The notes under the pieces were generated by a model. It was not told where the DNA came from, made no database searches, and worked only from the letters and a program-made list of their open reading frames with translations. A stretch of DNA of 9,604 nucleotides, taken from Leptospira sp. (GTDB lineage Bacteria; Spirochaetota; Leptospiria; Leptospirales; Leptospiraceae). Where the stretch lies: positions 1-9,604 of the forward strand of contig JALOTI010000039.1 in assembly GCA_025457985.1 (NCBI GenBank), in the 5' to 3' direction. A program made the translations under genes and the position numbers. Numbering within the stretch: position 1 is the first letter of the stretch; the number at the start of each line of letters is the position of its first letter. This document shows, piece after piece, positions 6,153-9,604 of this stretch.

Positions 6153-6503
6153 CTATTCCAAAATCACAGTTTGTTTCCAGATTTCTAGATAACGAATTCC
6201 AAGTCGCGGGCTTTGGCGGAGAAGATTTTCAATCTTTTCGCCCTTACTTTTTTTGACGAGAACGGATGAAATTCCCATTTGTAGAGGGCGGGTCGTAATT
6301 GCCTCAATATCTTGGATTACGTATTCTATGGAAGTTGCACATTCGTTTTGCCTTTCCATTCTTAACTGTTTTTCTGTCTCACAAATTGTGGCTGCCTCCA
6401 AATAATCTTTATCTAAATAAAACACATCAAATCTTTGTTTTGCTGACTTTTGACAAAAACTTAGGCTTAAAATTATCAATAGTCCAATTTTAAGGATTTT
6501 CAT
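6153..6503 (-). CDS. Small hypothetical lipoprotein
   Basis: A 116-residue product with a lysine-containing N-terminus, a short hydrophobic core and lipobox LSFC (cysteine at residue 17). The mature part is charged and probably helical; ICETEKQLRMERQNECATS holds two cysteines about 14 residues apart. No family is recognised. Its ATG overlaps the stop of the RNase H-like gene in an ATGA and there is no clear ribosome site of its own, so translation probably depends on re-initiation. It lies 30 bases ahead of the Fur-family gene. It is probably anchored in the inner or outer membrane; the function is unknown. Confidence 0.75.
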   Translation of the reverse strand: MKILKIGLLIILSLSFCQKSAKQRFDVFYLDKDYLEAATICETEKQLRMERQNECATSIEYVIQDIEAITTRPLQMGISSVLVKKSKGEKIENLLRQSPRLGIRYLEIWKQTVILE

Positions 6504-6919
6504 TTTGGTACTATTTTGTCTTGGGCCAAATTGGCAAGAGCATCCGCTCTCGAATTTTGTTCACGAGGGATATATTGTATTTCAAAACTTATGAATTTGG
6601 TTTTTAGTTTTTCACATTCGATTTTGTATGTCAAAAGATCATTGTTTTTAACTTTATACTCACCTTTCATTTGTTTGACGACAAGTTCGGAATCTAGACG
6701 AAATTTTACATTCACAAGGCCTTTTTCTATTGCCTCTTCCATTCCTCTTTTTAAGGCACTCCATTCGGCCACATTATTGGTGGCAGTTCCAATTTTTTCA
6801 GAAAGAAAAAACTCTTCCTCTCCATCTCGATTCTGAAATGAAACCCCAATAGCGGCAGGGCCAGGATTCCCACGTGAGGAACCGTCACAGTAAATAAATG
6901 TAGTATCTCGATTGGACAT
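6500..6919 (-). CDS. rnhA: RNase HI-like protein
   Basis: RNase H cuts the RNA strand of RNA-DNA hybrids, for example R-loops and primers, in the cytoplasm. The 139-residue protein carries the four catalytic carboxylates in order: D12 in IYCDGSSRGNPGPA, E52 in NNVAEWSAL, D76 in RLDSELVVKQM, and D126 in NSRADALANLA. This short form, with GSSRGNPGPAAIG and without the basic protrusion of E. coli RnhA, resembles the ribonuclease HI-like subgroup found in many bacteria and archaea, so the symbol is approximate. It starts at ATG 6919 with no strong ribosome site, and its stop overlaps the next gene in ATGA. It is the first gene of the four-gene operon that ends with the nucleotidyltransferase. Confidence 0.88.
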   Translation of the reverse strand: MSNRDTTFIYCDGSSRGNPGPAAIGVSFQNRDGEEEFFLSEKIGTATNNVAEWSALKRGMEEAIEKGLVNVKFRLDSELVVKQMKGEYKVKNNDLLTYKIECEKLKTKFISFEIQYIPREQNSRADALANLAQDKIVPK

Positions 6920-7080
6920 TCTATACTAAGATCTCGCTCTAAGAGAAAGGAACCACAAAAAAAGTTAACGACTCTATAAATTTTTAAACGAGAAATTACT
7001 GGGGGACAAATTCTCCAAAGACGGAAATATTGAAAAAGTTAGGTACAATTCTGTTGGAAAAAGGATCAGGAGCCTTTCTC
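6920..7080. promoter_or_regulatory. Divergent promoter region between the RNase H-like and RlmK-like genes
   Basis: Two operons start outward from this 161-base AT-rich gap. A TATAAA at 6975-6980 could be a -10 for the plus strand, but no good -35 is spaced from it. AGGAG at about 7067-7072, 8 bases before ATG 7081, is a clear ribosome site for the methyltransferase. A small palindrome (CTCTAAGAG, 6937-6945) lies in the RNase H-like leader. Confidence 0.4.
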
Positions 7081-8025
7081 ATGTTTGAGAACAGGCTTAA
7101 AAAATTAAAAAAAGATAGAGAGAAGTGGAGCAAAAAAGAAAACATTTTTTGTTATAGAGTTTATAGCGAAGATATTCCCCAAATTCCTGTTATACTAGAC
7201 TTCTATCCGAATGGCCTTGTTCTATTTGATAAAAGTTCCTTACGTCATCAAACAGAAGAAGAAAAAGAACAACGTTTTTTGAAAATCCAGGAGATTGTTG
7301 CATCGATTTATCCGAATGTTCCAATCTATTTAAAAAATCGCAAAAAACAAAAAGGTAAGGAACAGTATATACCACTCTCTCGAGAAGGTGCTACCCACTG
7401 GATTCTTGAATCAGATCTACAATTCAAAGTAAATCTTTCTGATTATTTAGATACGGGTCTCTTTTTGGACCATCGTATCACACGGAAATGGATTCGGGAA
7501 CGGGTAAAAGATAAAAGTTTTTTAAATTTATTTTGTTATACGGGTGCATTTACCGTCTATGCTGCAAAAGGCGGCGCGAGTTTTTCCACAAGTATTGATC
7601 TTTCAAAAACGTATTTGGATTGGGCAAAGGACAATCTAGACAAAAATCAACTTTTGAGTTCTAAACACCAGTTTATCGAAGCTGATGTACTTTTTTGGTT
7701 GGAGCGAGAATCAAAAAACCCAAATCGAACAAAATACGATTTGATATTTATTGATCCCCCAACTTTTTCCAATAGTAAAAAGATGAATGAGGAATGGGAT
7801 GTCCAGTCCAAACATAGAAATACACTGTTACTTCTTTTGACTAAGTTTTTGAACGATGGAGGTGAGATATGGTTTTCAACAAACTTTCGTCAGTTTAAGA
7901 TGGAAGTTCCCGAAGCCGAATGGAAAACACGTGATTATCGAATTGAAGATTTAAGTGAACCTTCTATCCCAGAGGATTTTAGAGATAAAAAGATTCACAA
8001 ATTGTATAAAATTTTTCCACTTTAA
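7081..8025 (+). CDS. rlmK: RlmK-like 23S rRNA (guanine-N7) methyltransferase, stand-alone form
   Basis: The 314-residue protein matches, almost end to end, my memory of the C-terminal RlmK half of E. coli RlmL (YcbY), which makes m7G2069 in 23S rRNA. Shared blocks are the MFENRL start (MFANRL in E. coli), KNRKKQKGKEQY (85-96), YLDTGLFLDHR (122-132), the AdoMet loop NLFCYTGAF (149-157), and the catalytic-type IDPPTFSNSKKM (224-235). The N-terminal THUMP and RlmL m2G domain of the E. coli fusion is absent, so it acts alone or with a separate partner. I choose ATG 7081 because AGGAG lies 8 bases ahead and homology begins there; a TTG at 7030 would add 17 unmatched residues. The exact target base is inferred from homology. 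It ends 3 bases before the convergent stop of motA, leaving no room for its own terminator. Confidence 0.88.
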   Translation: MFENRLKKLKKDREKWSKKENIFCYRVYSEDIPQIPVILDFYPNGLVLFDKSSLRHQTEEEKEQRFLKIQEIVASIYPNVPIYLKNRKKQKGKEQYIPLSREGATHWILESDLQFKVNLSDYLDTGLFLDHRITRKWIRERVKDKSFLNLFCYTGAFTVYAAKGGASFSTSIDLSKTYLDWAKDNLDKNQLLSSKHQFIEADVLFWLERESKNPNRTKYDLIFIDPPTFSNSKKMNEEWDVQSKHRNTLLLLLTKFLNDGGEIWFSTNFRQFKMEVPEAEWKTRDYRIEDLSEPSIPEDFRDKKIHKLYKIFPL

Positions 8026-8028
8026 ACT

Positions 8029-8775
8029 TCACTCATCTGAATCTAAAAATGGTTCAATTCGTTCTGCGAGAATTCTTCGATTTTCTCCTGATTGCAGAGA
8101 CAGTACACCTCTTAAAATTGCATGTCTTCTATTAGAGGCAAGTTTACATCTAACCTTAAGTTGGTTGGAAATGGGTAATAGAATTAAGTTTGCAAAAGAA
8201 ATACCGTAGAAAGTTGCAATAAACGCTGTTGCAATCCCTTGCCCAAGAACTTTTGTTCCTCCTTCTAGGTTTTCGAGTACGCTAACTAAACCAAGCACTG
8301 TCCCGATGATACCGATCGTAGGAGAAAATCCTGCAGCGGTTTCAAAAACCTTTGCCGTTTTTAATTCCTTTTTTTCTTGTTCTTCCAGTGCTTCGATGAG
8401 TATATCTTCAATCGTACGAGGATCAGATCCATCAACAATCAATTGAATCCCTTTTTGCAAAAAAGGATCAGCAAGACGTTTTGCCTCTTCTTCTAAAGAA
8501 AGAAGTCCCTCCTTTCTTGCTTTTTCCCAAAATTTAAAAAATGTTAATTTGAGATCGATTTCTTTGTCTGGAACCAAAAAGGATCTTAGGCTTGCGATTG
8601 CATTACCTATATGAATCATTTTAAACGATGCGATTGTTACGCCTATCGTACCTCCCACTATCAATAAAAATGCGGGAAGATGAAAGAATGATCTGATGGA
8701 GGCACCTTCAACTAAAATTGCAACAAACACTGATAATACGGCTGCAATAATTCCTAATAAACTAGATTGCATCAT
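8029..8775 (-). CDS. motA: Flagellar motor stator protein MotA
   Basis: MotA forms, with MotB, the ion channel of the flagellar stator in the inner membrane and pushes on FliG of the rotor. The 248-residue protein has two N-terminal membrane segments (about 5-22 and 33-52), a cytoplasmic domain with the rotor-facing R87 and nearby E95 in ARKEGLLSLEEE, the DPFLQKGIQLIVDG block, and two C-terminal segments. The key prolines are P152 (GFSPTIGIIGTVLGL) and P201 (LLPISNQL), matching P173 and P222 of E. coli. AAGGAGG lies about 10 bases before the ATG at 8775; a second ATG follows directly. It overlaps the upstream gene by ATGA. The usual downstream motB is missing, since a convergent methyltransferase gene lies there, so this is either a lone stator paralogue or has its MotB elsewhere. 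ExbB/TolQ is less likely given the MotA-specific loop. Confidence 0.9.
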   Translation of the reverse strand: MMQSSLLGIIAAVLSVFVAILVEGASIRSFFHLPAFLLIVGGTIGVTIASFKMIHIGNAIASLRSFLVPDKEIDLKLTFFKFWEKARKEGLLSLEEEAKRLADPFLQKGIQLIVDGSDPRTIEDILIEALEEQEKKELKTAKVFETAAGFSPTIGIIGTVLGLVSVLENLEGGTKVLGQGIATAFIATFYGISFANLILLPISNQLKVRCKLASNRRHAILRGVLSLQSGENRRILAERIEPFLDSDE

Positions 8776-9604
8776 TGAATTCTTGCCTCCTTGGCATCTG
8801 GACGGGTTGAGATCCTTCTATAAGAATCTTTTTTTTCTAGGATTTCAGCTCTTAATCTTTCCCATATAACAGAATCCGGGTATTCTCTGAGTTTTGCAGA
8901 CACGATTGGCTCCACTTCCTTCCAATTTTCTAAATTGATATAAAGCCTTACTCTTACAAGTTCCATTTCGTTGGCTAACTCCAGTGAATTGGAATTTCTG
9001 TAATATCTTTCGAGTAGGATTATATTTTTAAGTGCGTTATTCCAATCACCTAAAGACTCGTACATAGGTATGAGAGAGTTGAGAGCAAATTCCTGAAATT
9101 CTATATCTTCTGTAAGGTCTTCTAGGATGGGAATGTATGTTGCTTCGGGAGTTGTAAACTTCAAACTATTGTAGGCAATTCTCAAAAGATCCGATTTTGG
9201 TTTTTGGAATTTTCTTGCCAAAGTGATTGAATCTAAGGCGAGTTTGTTTTGACCAATATTATGATAGTACTGAGCATAATTGGAATAGGATTGATAATAA
9301 ATTTCCTTTAGATCGATTGTATCTTTTCTCAAATCTCCAGACGAAAATCTCAATATGTTATCAAAAGCATTTACAATTTCATCCGAATTTGCATTTTCAA
9401 TTTTCTCTGCAAAGTATTTGTATCTCCAGTCTTTGGGGATTTTATCATTAAAGTCGATTTGATTTTGGTAGTACTCAGGATAATAAATATCAAAATTCCA
9501 AAACGATTTTCGTTTTAATAAAGAAAGTGCATTGATATGCGGAGTTGGATTGTTTTTGTTTCGAGAAAGAATTACGAGAAATGGATGGAATTCTTTTTTG
9601 AGTT
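8772..9604 (-). CDS. Partial TPR-like helical repeat protein upstream of motA
   Basis: The frame is open from the right edge (last whole codon 9600-9602) to TGA at 8772-8774, giving 276 residues without the N-terminus. The sequence is helical, with tetratricopeptide-like pairs, for example YSNYAQYYHNIGQNKLALDS, then FALNSLIPMYESLGDWNNAL and VRVRLYINLENWKEVEPI. Each has the small and aromatic spacing typical of TPR units. The far N-terminal part is richer in aromatics (FWNFDIYYPEYYQN) and may be a separate domain. There is no good internal start; a TTG at 9353 lies inside the continuous frame. It is translationally coupled to motA by ATGA, which suggests a role in motility or stator assembly, but TPR proteins are general scaffolds and this link is inferred. 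Confidence 0.75.
   Translation of the reverse strand, partial: LKKEFHPFLVILSRNKNNPTPHINALSLLKRKSFWNFDIYYPEYYQNQIDFNDKIPKDWRYKYFAEKIENANSDEIVNAFDNILRFSSGDLRKDTIDLKEIYYQSYSNYAQYYHNIGQNKLALDSITLARKFQKPKSDLLRIAYNSLKFTTPEATYIPILEDLTEDIEFQEFALNSLIPMYESLGDWNNALKNIILLERYYRNSNSLELANEMELVRVRLYINLENWKEVEPIVSAKLREYPDSVIWERLRAEILEKKDSYRRISTRPDAKEARIQ

Noticed and set aside
7030..7080. TTG 7030 as the methyltransferase start
   Set aside because: Weak ribosome site; ATG 7081 has AGGAG at good spacing and matches where RlmK homology begins. It is not excluded.
9351..9353. TTG 9353 as the start of the TPR-like gene
   Set aside because: The frame stays open with protein-like sequence to the window edge, so this is an internal Leu codon.
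1..9604. CRISPR array, tRNA, rRNA, riboswitch, phage att sites
   Set aside because: No regularly spaced repeats, cloverleaf or conserved RNA core was seen by eye on either strand.

Overview
The window looks like two unrelated pieces of DNA joined near position 1300-1392. Positions about 1393-9604 read as a spirochaete chromosome, most likely Leptospira: moderately AT-rich, standard bacterial code, lipoproteins with spirochaete-type lipoboxes (FVSC, LSFC), a beta-barrel porin, MotA, and several short overlaps between genes. The genus is my inference from gene style and was not tested by a search.

Positions 1 to about 1299 hold no credible bacterial gene in the standard code. If TAA and TAG are read as glutamine and only TGA as stop, three tidy genes appear: the 3' end of a gene on + (1-333), a 117-residue SANT/Myb-like protein on - (377-730), and a 129-residue protein on - (910-1299) that resembles a divergent LC8-type dynein light chain. 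Eighteen of their 32 glutamines are TAA or TAG and none contains an in-frame TGA. That code is used by many ciliates and by hexamitid diplomonads, so this piece is probably protist nuclear DNA. The most economical explanation is a chimeric contig (protist contamination or misassembly). A real insertion cannot be excluded from sequence alone.

The bacterial part starts at the junction with the N-terminal sensor half of a chemoreceptor-like protein (minus strand, to 2099), cut off before its second membrane segment. Next come a strong hairpin terminator (2157-2186) and, reading leftward, a coupled pair: an outer-membrane beta-barrel porin (2736-4226) and a cysteine-rich lipoprotein (2228-2725). 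A 186-base gap holds the porin leader, a palindrome, and a terminator-like hairpin for the next operon.

From 6919 down to 4413 runs a tight minus-strand operon: an RNase HI-like protein, a small lipoprotein, a Fur-family regulator, and a CCA-adding/poly(A) polymerase. Their joins are a 4-base overlap, a 30-base gap and a 10-base overlap. A 161-base divergent gap separates it from a plus-strand RlmK-like 23S rRNA methyltransferase (7081-8025). That gene ends 3 bases from the convergent end of motA (8029-8775). motA is coupled by an ATGA overlap to a TPR-like protein that runs off the right edge. No motB, tRNA, rRNA, CRISPR array or insertion sequence was seen.
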